Positions 9,724 to 20,122 are shown, numbered from the stretch's first letter. The stretch is DNA of 64,000 nt from PRS1 sp965250265 (GCA_965250265.1 CBDFNO010000014.1:434001-498000), one strand, 5' to 3'. The notes: generated from the sequence alone by a model not told the origin. Numbers and translations: made by a program.

Positions 9724-12438
9724 TTATTTCAGCTTCTTTTTAATTTCAACTTCCTGAAAAGCTTCTATAATATCACCTTCATTAATGTCGTTATAGTTTT
9801 TAATTTGAATACCACAATCATAGCCTTTAGCCACTTCTTTTACATCGTCTTTAAACCGTTTAAGAGATACTAACTCTCCTGTAAAGACAACAACACCTTC
9901 CCTAATTAAACGAATACCAGAATTTCTAAATATTTTTCCGTTAGTCACCATACAGCCTGCTATAGTACCAATTTTAGAAATTTTAAAAGTTTCTCTAATT
10001 TCGGCTGTTCCAGTAACTTCTTCTTTGAAGACAGGTGATAACATACCTTCCATAGCATCTTTAAGATCGTTAATAGCATCATAGATAATTGAATACATTC
10101 TAATATCAATTTCTTCTTTGTCAGCTATTTGACGTGCATTACCCATAGGTCTCACATTAAATCCTATAATTATAGCATCTGATGCAGTTGCTAATAATAC
10201 ATCACTTTCAGTAATTGCTCCAACTCCTTTATGTATGATATTAACTTGAATCTCTTCGGTCGATAATTTTTGGAAAGAATCTGTTAGTGCTTCAACAGAT
10301 CCATCTACATCTCCTTTAAGAATAATATTCAACTCTTTAAAGTCACCAAGTGCTATACGACGACCTATTTCATCTAGTGTGATATGTCGTTGCGTTCTAA
10401 CAGATTGTTCACGTTGCAGTTGTGCGCGCTTTGTGGCAATTTGTTTTGCCTCACGCTCATCTGCAAACACATTAAATTTATCTCCAGCTTGTGGCGCACC
10501 ATCCAATCCTAAAATTGAAACAGGTGTTGATGGCCCAGCTTCTTTAATATTATTACCGCGTTCATCATGCATGGCCTTTACTTTACCGCTATTTTTCCCT
10601 GCAAGCATAAAATCTCCGATTCTTAAGGTTCCTGCTTGTACTAAAATTGTAGATACATAACCTCTTCCTTTATCTAAAAACGCTTCAACAACTGTTCCTG
10701 ATGCAAACTTATTTGAATTAGCCTGAAGTTCTAATAATTCTGCTTCAAGAAATACTTTTTCTAACAATTCATTTACACCATCTCCTGTTTTAGCTGAGAT
10801 ATCATGAGATTGAATTTTTCCTCCCCAATCTTCAACCAATAAATTCATATTAGCTAGGCCTTCCTTTATTTTTTCTGGGTTTGAGGTAGGTAAATCAATC
10901 TTATTAATAGCAAATATAATTGGAACTCCAGCCGCCTGAGCATGAGAAATAGCTTCTTTGGTTTGAGGCATTATATCATCGTCTGCTGCAATAACAATAA
11001 TAACTAAATCGGTAACTTGAGCACCACGAGCTCGCATTGCTGTAAATGCCTCGTGACCTGGAGTGTCTAAAAATGCTATTTTTTGACCATCGGTTAAAGT
11101 CACACCATATGCTCCAATATGCTGAGTGATGCCTCCCGATTCTCCGGCGATTACATTTTCTTCACGAATATAATCTAACAGTGATGTTTTACCATGATCT
11201 ACGTGTCCCATAACTGTCACAATTGGAGCGCGTGATGACAAATCTTCTGGCTTATCTTCTACTTCTTCTATCGAGTCTTCAATATCTGCTGTTACAAATT
11301 CTACATTATAACCAAATTCTTCAGCAACGATTGAAAGTGTTTCGGCATCTAATCGTTGATTCATAGTAACCATCATACCAAGTGACATACATGCTGATAT
11401 AATTTCTGTCACAGAAACGTCCATCATAGTTGCAACTTCACTGGCAGTTACAAATTCTGTTACTTTTAAGGTCTTACTTTCTGCTGCTGCAATTTCTATA
11501 TCTATCTCAGATTGTTCACGATGTTGATCTCTTTTATCTCTACGATATTTAGCGCCTTTTCCTTTTTTAGATTTACCTTGAAGTTTTTCTAAAGTTTCAC
11601 GGACTTGTTTTTGAACTTCTTCTGCACTAGGTTCTTCCTTAACTATTTGAGATCGTCTGCCTCCTCTTCCTTTATTATTCCTGCCACCTCTTGCATTTCC
11701 TTGTCCCTGATTTTGTCCTCCTTGTTGTGGTGAACCTCCTCCAACCTTACTTATACGACGACGTTTCTTTTTTGCATCTACATTATTAGCTTTTGGTTTT
11801 TTCTCTTCCTTCTTTTTCTCTTCCTTCTTTTTCTTCGGTTTTTTAAATTGGGCTAAATCAATTGTTTCTCCAGTAGCTTTTGGTCCTGAAAGTTTTTTAT
11901 ACTGGGTTGAAACTTTTTCATCTTTTGGAGATTCTTCAATTAAAGGTTCTTTAACTACTTCCTTTTTTATCTTTTTATCTTTAGGTTTTTCTTGAATAGG
12001 TTGCTCTTTTGCTGTTGCTTTGACTTCTTTTACAGGCTTTTCTTCTACTTTCTTGTCTACAACTTTTGCCGGTTCTTTTTTTGATTTTTCTAGGTCAATT
12101 TTTCCAACTTGTTTTGGACCTTGCAGTGTTGCTTTCGCTTTAACAATCTCTTTTTTATATGTCTCTTGTTTTTGAAGTTTTTCCTCAATCTCACGTTCAC
12201 GCTCTATTCGAAGCGCTTCCTTTTCTTTAAGTTTTGCCTCACTTACTTCTTTAGAGGCTACTTTTTTATTAGCATCTGTTTGAAATTCGTTAGAAAGAAT
12301 TTCGTAAACTTCTGTAGAAATTTTTGTAGTTGGTCGTTTCTCAATTTCAATGTCTTTAGTGTCTAAAAAATCGACAGCACGATCTATTGAGATATTTAAC
12401 TCCCGTAATACTTTATTTAATCTAATTGTTTCAGCCAT
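9724..12438 (-). CDS. infB: translation initiation factor IF-2
   Basis: GTPase that brings initiator tRNA to the 30S subunit. The 904-aa protein has a short IF2-N domain (residues 1-55), then a long Lys/Glu-rich low-complexity linker to about residue 330 with a Gly/Arg/Gln-rich patch. A second IF2-N-like segment, the G domain and the C-terminal domains follow. GTPase motifs are clear: GHVDHGKTS (G1), DTPGHE (G3) and NKIDLP (G4). It is the last gene of the rimP-nusA-infB unit, 22 bp after nusA. Confidence 0.98.
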   Translation of the reverse strand: MAETIRLNKVLRELNISIDRAVDFLDTKDIEIEKRPTTKISTEVYEILSNEFQTDANKKVASKEVSEAKLKEKEALRIEREREIEEKLQKQETYKKEIVKAKATLQGPKQVGKIDLEKSKKEPAKVVDKKVEEKPVKEVKATAKEQPIQEKPKDKKIKKEVVKEPLIEESPKDEKVSTQYKKLSGPKATGETIDLAQFKKPKKKKEEKKKEEKKPKANNVDAKKKRRRISKVGGGSPQQGGQNQGQGNARGGRNNKGRGGRRSQIVKEEPSAEEVQKQVRETLEKLQGKSKKGKGAKYRRDKRDQHREQSEIDIEIAAAESKTLKVTEFVTASEVATMMDVSVTEIISACMSLGMMVTMNQRLDAETLSIVAEEFGYNVEFVTADIEDSIEEVEDKPEDLSSRAPIVTVMGHVDHGKTSLLDYIREENVIAGESGGITQHIGAYGVTLTDGQKIAFLDTPGHEAFTAMRARGAQVTDLVIIVIAADDDIMPQTKEAISHAQAAGVPIIFAINKIDLPTSNPEKIKEGLANMNLLVEDWGGKIQSHDISAKTGDGVNELLEKVFLEAELLELQANSNKFASGTVVEAFLDKGRGYVSTILVQAGTLRIGDFMLAGKNSGKVKAMHDERGNNIKEAGPSTPVSILGLDGAPQAGDKFNVFADEREAKQIATKRAQLQREQSVRTQRHITLDEIGRRIALGDFKELNIILKGDVDGSVEALTDSFQKLSTEEIQVNIIHKGVGAITESDVLLATASDAIIIGFNVRPMGNARQIADKEEIDIRMYSIIYDAINDLKDAMEGMLSPVFKEEVTGTAEIRETFKISKIGTIAGCMVTNGKIFRNSGIRLIREGVVVFTGELVSLKRFKDDVKEVAKGYDCGIQIKNYNDINEGDIIEAFQEVEIKKKLK

Positions 12439-12460
12439 AAATTGCCTTTATAATACTCTT

Positions 12461-13693
12461 TTATTCTTCAAATTCTTCTTTAAGAATTCTCACTACTTCT
12501 TTAATTGTTTCTTCTTCCAAATCTGTACGTTTAACCAAATCATTTACTTCTTGTTCTAACACACTTTTAGCTGTATCTAATCCTGCTTTTGCCAATTCTT
12601 TAATAATCCAAGCTTCGATTTCATCTGAAAACTCTGATAACTCCACATCTTCTTCAACTCCTTCTCTAAATACGTCAATTTCGTAACCTGTTAGTTGTCC
12701 TGCTAAACGAATGTTATGACCTCCACGACCTATAGCTTTACTAATTTCTTCTGGTTTTAAAATTACTTCGGCATGCTTTGTTTCTTCATTAAGTTTTACA
12801 GATGTTACCCTTGCTGGACTTAACGCTCTGGTAATAAATAGCTGTACATTATTAGTATAATTAATAACATCGATGTTTTCATTACCTAATTCCCGAACAA
12901 TACCATGAATCCTCGACCCCTTCATACCAACACAAGCACCAACCGGATCGATTCTATCATCATAAGAGTCTACTGCTACTTTTGCTTTTTCACCAGGAAT
13001 TCTTACTACTTTCTTCACAGTAATCAACCCGTCAAAAACTTCAGGTATTTCCTGCTCAAATAATTTTTCTAAAAATACTGGAGCCGTTCTAGACATAATT
13101 ATTGATGGTTTACTCCCTTTAAGCTCAACACTCTCTATTATTCCTCTTACATTTTCTCCTTTTCGGAAAAAATCTGAAGGAACTTGTTTATCTTTTGGTA
13201 AAATTATTTCATTACCATCATCGTCTAATAAAATAATAGCTCTATGACGAATATGATGCACTTCTGCAGTATAAATTTCACCTATAAAATCTTTAAAGTA
13301 TTTATAAATGTTTGTGTTATCATGTTCATGTATCTTTGATATTAAATTCTGACGCAATGCTAAAATTGCTCTACGCCCAAGATCAATAAGTTTTACTTCT
13401 TCTGATACATCTTCGCCTACTTCAAAATCTGGTTCTATTTTTTGTGCATCGGTTAATGAGATTTCTTGATTTGGCTCTTCCACTTCTCCATCAGCAACCA
13501 CAACTCTATTTCTCCAAATTTCTAAATCACCTTTATCAGGATTGATAATAATATCGAAATTATCATCGTCACCAAATTTCTTTTTCAATGCATTTCTAAA
13601 TACATCCTCTAAAATTGACATTAAAGTAACTCGGTCTATTAATTTATCATCCTTAAATTCTGAAAATGATTCAATTAACGCAATATTTTCCAT
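12461..13693 (-). CDS. nusA: transcription termination/antitermination factor NusA
   Basis: RNA polymerase-binding factor controlling pausing and termination. The 410 aa contain the N-terminal polymerase-binding domain, an S1 domain (about 130-200) and two KH domains, including the motif GRGGHNIRLA. The C-terminus is short and acidic without the full AR repeats, as is usual outside gammaproteobacteria. It sits between rimP and infB, the conserved order. Confidence 0.97.
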   Translation of the reverse strand: MENIALIESFSEFKDDKLIDRVTLMSILEDVFRNALKKKFGDDDNFDIIINPDKGDLEIWRNRVVVADGEVEEPNQEISLTDAQKIEPDFEVGEDVSEEVKLIDLGRRAILALRQNLISKIHEHDNTNIYKYFKDFIGEIYTAEVHHIRHRAIILLDDDGNEIILPKDKQVPSDFFRKGENVRGIIESVELKGSKPSIIMSRTAPVFLEKLFEQEIPEVFDGLITVKKVVRIPGEKAKVAVDSYDDRIDPVGACVGMKGSRIHGIVRELGNENIDVINYTNNVQLFITRALSPARVTSVKLNEETKHAEVILKPEEISKAIGRGGHNIRLAGQLTGYEIDVFREGVEEDVELSEFSDEIEAWIIKELAKAGLDTAKSVLEQEVNDLVKRTDLEEETIKEVVRILKEEFEE

Positions 13694-13703
13694 AACTACA
13701 TTG

Positions 13704-14168
13704 TTAAAATTTTATCTTTACTTTTGCTTCTATTATATCACTATATGATAGTTGTGCTTCTTTTTGCACTGTAACTTTTCCTTTTCCTATAGGCTTTGGT
13801 TCTCTAGTTTTCCATTCTAAAGTAATTCCCTCATCATCTACTTGAGCTAATTTAGCTTCAAATATCTGGTTATTGATAGCCATAATATTTACAACTCTAC
13901 CAATATTTTTTTTATACTGCCTATTATTACTAAAAGGTGTTGTAGCTCCTGCTGAAGTCACCTCTAATGAAAAATCGTGTTCCTCTCTATCTAAATTATG
14001 TTCTATTGCACGGCTTATATACATGCAATCTTTTACAAGCACTCCATTATCTCCATCAATAACAACTCTTATAGAATTGCCTTCAAGAATATCAAAATCT
14101 ATTAAAAACAAATCTTTACGTTCTTCAAGGCTTTTATCTAATAATGCTTTTACAGTATTTTTGAACAT
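13704..14168 (-). CDS. rimP: ribosome maturation factor RimP
   Basis: Factor needed for 30S subunit assembly, 154 aa. The LEERKDLFLID segment near the N-terminus and the SLEVTSAGATTPF segment (in place of the usual SPGLDRPL) are typical of Bacteroidota RimP. The start at 14168 is only about 10 bases after the T-run of a hairpin terminator, so expression probably depends on read-through or on a promoter overlapping it. Confidence 0.93.
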   Translation of the reverse strand: MFKNTVKALLDKSLEERKDLFLIDFDILEGNSIRVVIDGDNGVLVKDCMYISRAIEHNLDREEHDFSLEVTSAGATTPFSNNRQYKKNIGRVVNIMAINNQIFEAKLAQVDDEGITLEWKTREPKPIGKGKVTVQKEAQLSYSDIIEAKVKIKF

Positions 14169-14178
14169 TTTTTAGTAT

Positions 14179-14204
14179 AAAAAGAGGGGACTTTACGTCC
14201 CCTC
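14179..14204 (-). terminator. rho-independent terminator or attenuator before rimP
   Basis: Read on the minus strand, an 8-bp G+C-rich stem (GAGGGGAC with GTCCCCTC, loop of 5) is followed by TTTTT. It lies downstream of tRNA-Gln and directly upstream of rimP. It could end the tRNA transcript and act as an attenuator for rimP-nusA-infB. Confidence 0.8.
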
Positions 14205-14332
14205 ATCTTTCATTTTCTTCTTACAGCGCTGCAAATATACAACATTTATCCTGATTTTAACAAGGGTTAAATGTCATTTTACAACAAAACAAATCCTAAC
14301 TTATATTAACAAACATTTAGGGTTTTGTTTAG

Positions 14333-14405
14333 TTGGCCTACTAGGGCTCGAACCTAGACTCTTCTGGACCAAAACCAGACGTGTTGCCAGTTACACCATA
14401 GGCCA
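14333..14405 (-). tRNA. tRNA-Gln (anticodon TTG)
   Basis: The minus strand folds into a full cloverleaf. The acceptor stem is TGGCCTA paired with TAGGCCA, and the anticodon stem TCTGG/CCAGA has loop TTTTGGT (anticodon TTG). The T arm is CTAGG-TTCGAGC-CCTAG. The CCA end is not encoded. Confidence 0.95.
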
Positions 14406-14556
14406 ATACCTTAATTGAGGGTGCAAATTTATAACAAAGTTTTAGTTGCACAAACTATTTATCAATAAAATAATAGATAGATCATAACGTTTACATAAAA
14501 AACTTCAAGTGTAATTTATTTATTCTTAAATTCGCCATCGAATACAAACAATAATT

Positions 14557-17500
14557 ATGGTAAACTTCAACTTTAAAAAGTGGAACAACATTTTAGGTTG
14601 GCTCGTTTTTTTAATTGCATTAATCACATATAGTTTAACCGTTGAACCTACAGTAAGTTTTTGGGATGCAGGAGAATATATTTTAACCTCTTCTAAACTT
14701 CAGGTAGGACATCCTCCTGGAGCTCCTTTATTTCAAATGCTGGGTGCCTTTTTCTCAATATTTGCTACTGAGCCTTCTCAAATTGGTTTGATGCTAAATA
14801 TGATGAGTGTTGCTGCAAGTGCCTTTACCATTTTATTTATGTTTTGGTCTATTACCCTTTTGTTACGAAAATTAGTAGTTACAACTGAAGTTATTTCTAA
14901 AACAGTAGGTCAAGCAATTTTAGGAGCAGCTTTAGTAGGAAGTTTGGCATTTACATTCACAGATTCCTTTTGGTTTAATGCTGTAGAAACTGAAGTTTAT
15001 GCTATGGCAACACTAATTATGTCTGTATTATTCTATCTAGGATTACGTTGGGAACAAGATATGGATAAGCCAAGAGGGAATAAATGGCTCATCTTAATTG
15101 CTTTTATTACCGGACTTTCTTTTGGAGTTCATTTTATGGGACTACTAACGATTCCGGCTATAGGATTAATCTATTTCTTTAAAAACTACAAGGAGATTAC
15201 TGTTAAGAATTTTATCATAGCTAACGTTGCAGTTGTTGCTATTTTGCTTGTTATTTTTAAACTTTTACTACCAACAACCCTTAAATTTTTTAGTGCTTCT
15301 GAAGTGTTTTTCGTAAACAGCTTTGGTTTACCTTTTAATACTGGATCTATAATTGCAGGTTTAGTTGCAATTGCTTTATTCTATTTTGGAATAAAATATA
15401 CCAGAAAAAAACAATATAAACACGCTAATACTTTAGTGCTCTGTGTCCTTTTTATTTTTATAGGATTCTCATCCTGGTTGTTGCTCCCAATACGTGCAAA
15501 TGCAAATGTTATCATTAATGAAAATAATCCTTCTAGTGCCAGAGAGCTTTTAGCTTATTATAATTTAGAACAATATCCTAAAACGTATTTGTTTTATGGC
15601 CCACAGTTTACCGATCAATATTCGGGCGAAGACGAAAACAATCCTTATTCTGACGATAAGCCTAAATATGAAAAAGATCATGAAAAAGGAGAATATGTTA
15701 TTGTAAACGATTATAAAAACGCTAGACAAAATTATAATTCCAATCACGCTTCCATACTTCCGAGAATGTGGAGTACAGAACACGCCGAAAATTACATGCT
15801 GTATTCTGGGTATTTAGATTTTAATATTAAACCTGAATATCAAATGGAAAATGAAATAAGATCTGTTATTGCCGATTTTAGAGGTCGTGTATCTGAAGGG
15901 CTTGTAGATTATAGTGATTATCATAAATTTTTAAGAAGCTATGGACGCTTTTTAAATATTGAAAAACCTTCACTTGGAAAAAATATTGTATATATGTTCG
16001 AGTACCAATTGAGCTATATGTATTGGCGTTATTTTATGTGGAATTTTACTGGTCGTCAAGATGATATACAAGGTAAATACGACATGCATGGCAACTGGAT
16101 AAGTGGTATTAAATTTATTGATGAATGGCATTTAGGCATGTCTCAAGATGAATTACCTGGCGATGTGCTTAATAACAAAGCCCGAAATACCTATTATTTC
16201 TTACCATTAATTTTAGGAATCATAGGTTTATTCTTTTTATTTAATAGAGACAAAAAACTGTTTTGGGTTATGTTAGTGTTTTTCCTTTTTACAGGTCTTG
16301 CTATACAAGTCTATACCAATGTTAGACCTTTTGAACCTCGAGAAAGAGACTACTCGGTAGTTGGATCTTTTTATGTATTTGCCATATGGTTAGGCTTTGG
16401 AACATACGCCATATATAATGCTTTGAGTAAGGTTTACAAGCATAAATTACTTGCTCCAGCTATTACATTAATTTGCTTAGCATTAGTGCCAGCACTTTTA
16501 GCCACAAACAATTGGGATGATCACGACAGGTCTGGAAAGAAAACTGCTAACGCGATGGCTCGAAAATATCTGGAATCATGTGCGCCAAATGCGATATTGT
16601 TTACCATAGGAGATAACGACTCATTCCCTTTATGGTATCTTCAAGAAATTGAAGGAGTTCGAACCGATGTAAGAGTTGTAAATACAAGTTTGTTCCAAAC
16701 CGATTGGTATATAGACCAAATGAAACGCAAAGCTTATGAGAGTGATCCCATACCATCACAACTCACACACAATGATTACAAATACGGCACCAGAGATTAT
16801 GTTGTAATAGAGGAAGTCTTTAAGGACACTATAAATATTAAAGAAGCATTAAACTTTATTACCAGCGATAATCCTAGAACAAAATACCAATATGTTCTAC
16901 AACAAGAAGGTTACGATATAAGTAAGATGAGATCGCAAGATTTAAATACTAGTTACTTGCCAACAAAAAATATTAGAATTCCTGTTAATAAAGCTTCTGT
17001 GTTAAAACATGGCATCGTTAAAGAAAAAGATTCGAGTAAAATTGTTCCTTATATTGACATTAAAATAAAAGGAAGCGCATTATACAAAAATCGCTTGCTT
17101 ATGTTAGATATTGTGGCTAATAACAATTGGAAACGACCAATTTATTTTACAGGAGGTGCTTTTGGAGATGAAGATTATATTTGGATGAAAGATTATCTAC
17201 AACTCGATGGGCTATGTTATAAATTGGTCCCTATAAAAACTTCGGTTGAAAGAGCTAACCCATTTGACATGGGAAGGATAGATAGTGATATTATGTACGC
17301 TATGGTAAAATCCTGGGATTGGGGAAATAGCGGCAGCGATGCTATTTATCATGATGTGGAGACACGTAAAAATGGTATTTCTTATAGAGGAAATCTTGCA
17401 CGATTGATTGAGACTTTAATAAATGAAGAGCAATTTGAAAAAGCTGAAGAAATTGCAGACCTAGCTATGGAAAAAATGCCTGTTGATGTCTTTGGGTATT

Positions 17501-17841
17501 ATACATTATTAGAGCCTTATATAGGTGCTTATTACGAAGTAGAAGCCAAAGAAAAAGCAAGACAACTATTTAAAGACGTTTCTATAAAATATCAAGAAAA
17601 TCTTAATTATTACAGCTCTTTAAGTGAGAAAAATCAAAGTCAATTAATTGAAAATATATATACTGATATAGAACGGTACAGAGGTCTAGTAGATGTACTC
17701 ATGATTTATGAAGATGAAGATTTTGTGAAAGTTGAAATGCAAAAATTCAACAACTATTTAAGATTATTTACAGGAGAAGCAGATGAAGAAGACGAAAGAA
17801 CTGAAAAAGATTTGCCTTCAGATAGTGACTCTATTGAATAA
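14557..17841 (+). CDS. DUF2723 large membrane protein (glycosyltransferase-like)
   Basis: A 1094-aa protein with an N-terminal DUF2723 membrane domain of about ten segments (residues 10-330). The characteristic start is SLTVEPTVSFWDAGEYI, with GHPPGAPLFQMLG following. This resembles protein-O-mannosyltransferase-type GT-C membrane enzymes. More membrane segments occur around 550-660. A large soluble C-terminal part follows, containing FTIGDNDSFPLWYLQE and a TPR-like tail. The family is widespread in Bacteroidota; a sugar-transferring role in the envelope is inferred, not shown. The polysaccharide deacetylase gene follows after 6 bp. Confidence 0.85.
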   Translation: MVNFNFKKWNNILGWLVFLIALITYSLTVEPTVSFWDAGEYILTSSKLQVGHPPGAPLFQMLGAFFSIFATEPSQIGLMLNMMSVAASAFTILFMFWSITLLLRKLVVTTEVISKTVGQAILGAALVGSLAFTFTDSFWFNAVETEVYAMATLIMSVLFYLGLRWEQDMDKPRGNKWLILIAFITGLSFGVHFMGLLTIPAIGLIYFFKNYKEITVKNFIIANVAVVAILLVIFKLLLPTTLKFFSASEVFFVNSFGLPFNTGSIIAGLVAIALFYFGIKYTRKKQYKHANTLVLCVLFIFIGFSSWLLLPIRANANVIINENNPSSARELLAYYNLEQYPKTYLFYGPQFTDQYSGEDENNPYSDDKPKYEKDHEKGEYVIVNDYKNARQNYNSNHASILPRMWSTEHAENYMLYSGYLDFNIKPEYQMENEIRSVIADFRGRVSEGLVDYSDYHKFLRSYGRFLNIEKPSLGKNIVYMFEYQLSYMYWRYFMWNFTGRQDDIQGKYDMHGNWISGIKFIDEWHLGMSQDELPGDVLNNKARNTYYFLPLILGIIGLFFLFNRDKKLFWVMLVFFLFTGLAIQVYTNVRPFEPRERDYSVVGSFYVFAIWLGFGTYAIYNALSKVYKHKLLAPAITLICLALVPALLATNNWDDHDRSGKKTANAMARKYLESCAPNAILFTIGDNDSFPLWYLQEIEGVRTDVRVVNTSLFQTDWYIDQMKRKAYESDPIPSQLTHNDYKYGTRDYVVIEEVFKDTINIKEALNFITSDNPRTKYQYVLQQEGYDISKMRSQDLNTSYLPTKNIRIPVNKASVLKHGIVKEKDSSKIVPYIDIKIKGSALYKNRLLMLDIVANNNWKRPIYFTGGAFGDEDYIWMKDYLQLDGLCYKLVPIKTSVERANPFDMGRIDSDIMYAMVKSWDWGNSGSDAIYHDVETRKNGISYRGNLARLIETLINEEQFEKAEEIADLAMEKMPVDVFGYYTLLEPYIGAYYEVEAKEKARQLFKDVSIKYQENLNYYSSLSEKNQSQLIENIYTDIERYRGLVDVLMIYEDEDFVKVEMQKFNNYLRLFTGEADEEDERTEKDLPSDSDSIE

Positions 17842-17847
17842 TAGGTT

Positions 17848-18474
17848 ATGAACTTAACTCCTGTAACAACACCAAAACTGGCAAAATCCTTATTCCCAGA
17901 TTTAGTTTGGGATTTACCCTCAAAAGAAAAGGTTATTTATCTCACCTTCGATGATGGACCAACACCAAAAATTACAGACTGGACTTTAAATGTTCTAAAA
18001 CAATATAACGCTAAAGCCACATTTTTTTGCATTGGGAAAAATATTGTTAAACATCCATCCATCTTTAAAAGAATTCTTAGTGAAGGTCATTCAGTAGGAA
18101 ATCACTCATATAACCATTTAAAAGGCTGGAGCACCAAAACAAAAGTTTATATCGAGAATGTTTTAAAAGCTGAAAATGTAATTCAGAATTCAAAATTATT
18201 CCGTCCCCCTTATGGGCAAATAAAACCAAAACAAGCGAGACAATTAATACGTTTAGGCTATAAAATAATAATGTGGAAAGTATTAGCTATAGATTGGGAT
18301 GCTTCTGTTTCTTATACAACATGTTTAGATAATGTTGTTAATAATGCATCTTCTGGAGATATTGTTGTATTTCACGATAGCGTAAAGGCTGCTAACAATA
18401 TGCAATATGCACTTCCGAAAGTATTAGAATATTTTAGTGAAAGAGGGTTTAAGTTTAAACATATTCCTGGATAA
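17848..18474 (+). CDS. polysaccharide deacetylase (carbohydrate esterase family 4)
   Basis: NodB-type deacetylase acting on N-acetylated glycans such as peptidoglycan or chitin oligomers. The motifs are in order: TFDDGPTP (catalytic Asp and metal Asp), HSVGNHSYNH (metal His), RPPYGQ, and DIVVFHDS near the C-terminus. No signal peptide is visible. It is coupled to the DUF2723 gene and overlaps the convergent thioredoxin-like gene by 20 bp. Confidence 0.92.
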   Translation: MNLTPVTTPKLAKSLFPDLVWDLPSKEKVIYLTFDDGPTPKITDWTLNVLKQYNAKATFFCIGKNIVKHPSIFKRILSEGHSVGNHSYNHLKGWSTKTKVYIENVLKAENVIQNSKLFRPPYGQIKPKQARQLIRLGYKIIMWKVLAIDWDASVSYTTCLDNVVNNASSGDIVVFHDSVKAANNMQYALPKVLEYFSERGFKFKHIPG

Positions 18475-18751
18475 GTCCAATAAGCGTATTGGCATCTTGC
18501 TCACCACTTTGACGCCATTTCATTTCGCCATCTTTATAGATAATCAAAGTTGGTAAACCTTTTATTCTTAAAGCATCGGCTAAATCTTTGTTTTTATCAA
18601 CGTCGATTTTTATAACTTTTGCTTTATCACCAAGAGCTGCGGCTACATCTCTTAAGACTGCATGCATTGCTGTAGATTGTTCATTCCAATCTGTAAAAAA
18701 GTCTAACAGAACTGGAATATTTACATCTATTAATTCCCCAAATTTGGACAT
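18455..18751 (-). CDS. thioredoxin-fold protein lacking the CXXC active site
   Basis: A 98-aa thioredoxin fold with the conserved cis-Pro region (GLPTLIIYKDG) and the buried Asp-containing beta strand. The active-site segment WCGPC is replaced by DWNEQST, so there is no redox Cys at all. A disulfide reductase role is therefore excluded; a structural, binding or chaperone role is possible. Related CXXC-less thioredoxins exist in other Flavobacteriaceae. Its 3' end overlaps the deacetylase gene by 20 bp. Confidence 0.85.
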   Translation of the reverse strand: MSKFGELIDVNIPVLLDFFTDWNEQSTAMHAVLRDVAAALGDKAKVIKIDVDKNKDLADALRIKGLPTLIIYKDGEMKWRQSGEQDANTLIGLIQEYV

Positions 18752-18892
18752 AATTTAAAGTTTTAAGTCAAATGCGCTATTACAAACCTACAATTTTTTA
18801 TTCGTTTTAAATAACTGTTACTCAAGAAGGTTCTCTCTGACCGTATTATAAAAATAAGCAAATTTCAGAGAAAATACAGCATTTCCTTACAA

Positions 18893-20122
18893 TTATGTAT
18901 TATTTGAACCTTTTTTAAGTTCTATCACAGTAATTTCTGGCCATATTCCAACGCGCCCAGGAAAAGCCAAAAATCCAAAACCTCTATTAACATTTATATA
19001 TTGTCCTCTTTCCTTATAAACTCCTGCCCAATACTTATAACGCCATTTTACTGGACTCCATTTTATCCATCCTGGTATTTCTATACCAAATTGCATGCCA
19101 TGTGTATGACCACTTAATGTTAAATGATAATGATAATCATCCTCAATAACCTGATGTTCCCAATGCGATGGATCGTGGCTCATTAAAATTTTAAAATCAT
19201 CTTTATTAATTTTACTTGCTGCTTTAATAAGATCGCCTTTTTGTTTAAATCCCTTTCCCCAGTTTTCCACACCAACAATAGCAAGTCGTTGAGCTCCTTT
19301 TTCTAGAAACCTGCTTTCATTCATCAATAAATCGAATCCTATTTCTCGCTGTACTTTCGCTAAATCTACTAAGTTTTGTTTTTTGTCTTCCTCCGATTCC
19401 CATCTTACATAATCGCCATAATCATGATTCCCTAAAATCGAAAATATGCCGTCTTTTGCTTTTAACTTACTAAAAGTATCTATCCAAGGAATCATCTCTT
19501 CAGCTTTATTATTTACCAAATCTCCTGTAAAAAAAATAACATCCGATTGTTGTTCATTAACCAAATCTACTGCATATTCAATCTTTTCTTTATTATCAAA
19601 ACTTCCACTATGTATATCACTTATTTGTGTGATTTGATAGCCATCAAAAGCTTCTGGTAAATCTGCAAAATGCAAGGTGTATTTTAAGACTTTAAAATTG
19701 TATTTCCCTTTATACATTCCATATAATAAAGACATGAAAGGAATTGCTGCAATACCTAAAGCCAACTGACTTACAAACTTTCGGCGAGATGGAAAGTGAT
19801 TGTTTTGGCTTCCATCGTTTTCAGTAAAATAAGAATATGCTGCTTGAGGTAATCTTATTATATCTTCACCAAACATAATAAGCATGATGACTATTTTAGG
19901 AAGATAAAGAGTTAAAAATAATCCAATCGCAATATTTGTGCTTATGGAAAGTCCTTTACCGTTCATATGAGTTAATTGGTAAATAAAATTTCCTAAAACT
20001 AAAACTGAAATTAGAAAATATAAATAATGCAGCCAATTACTCTTTATAAGAGTCTTTATAGCTTGAAAAGCATAAAAGTCTATAACACCAAAAATAGCTA
20101 TGAAGATAATCCAACGAAGCAT
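18893..20122 (-). CDS. membrane-bound metallophosphoesterase
   Basis: Calcineurin-like phosphoesterase of the YkuE/YaeI type, 409 aa, with an N-terminal membrane region of about four segments (residues 1-145). The metal-binding motifs are all present: ISDIHSGSF, FTGDLVNN, GNHDYGDY, LMSHDP and LSGHTHGMQFG. YaeI-type relatives act on UDP-diacylglucosamine, but the substrate here cannot be assigned. It is transcribed alone. Confidence 0.9.
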   Translation of the reverse strand: MLRWIIFIAIFGVIDFYAFQAIKTLIKSNWLHYLYFLISVLVLGNFIYQLTHMNGKGLSISTNIAIGLFLTLYLPKIVIMLIMFGEDIIRLPQAAYSYFTENDGSQNNHFPSRRKFVSQLALGIAAIPFMSLLYGMYKGKYNFKVLKYTLHFADLPEAFDGYQITQISDIHSGSFDNKEKIEYAVDLVNEQQSDVIFFTGDLVNNKAEEMIPWIDTFSKLKAKDGIFSILGNHDYGDYVRWESEEDKKQNLVDLAKVQREIGFDLLMNESRFLEKGAQRLAIVGVENWGKGFKQKGDLIKAASKINKDDFKILMSHDPSHWEHQVIEDDYHYHLTLSGHTHGMQFGIEIPGWIKWSPVKWRYKYWAGVYKERGQYINVNRGFGFLAFPGRVGIWPEITVIELKKGSNNT

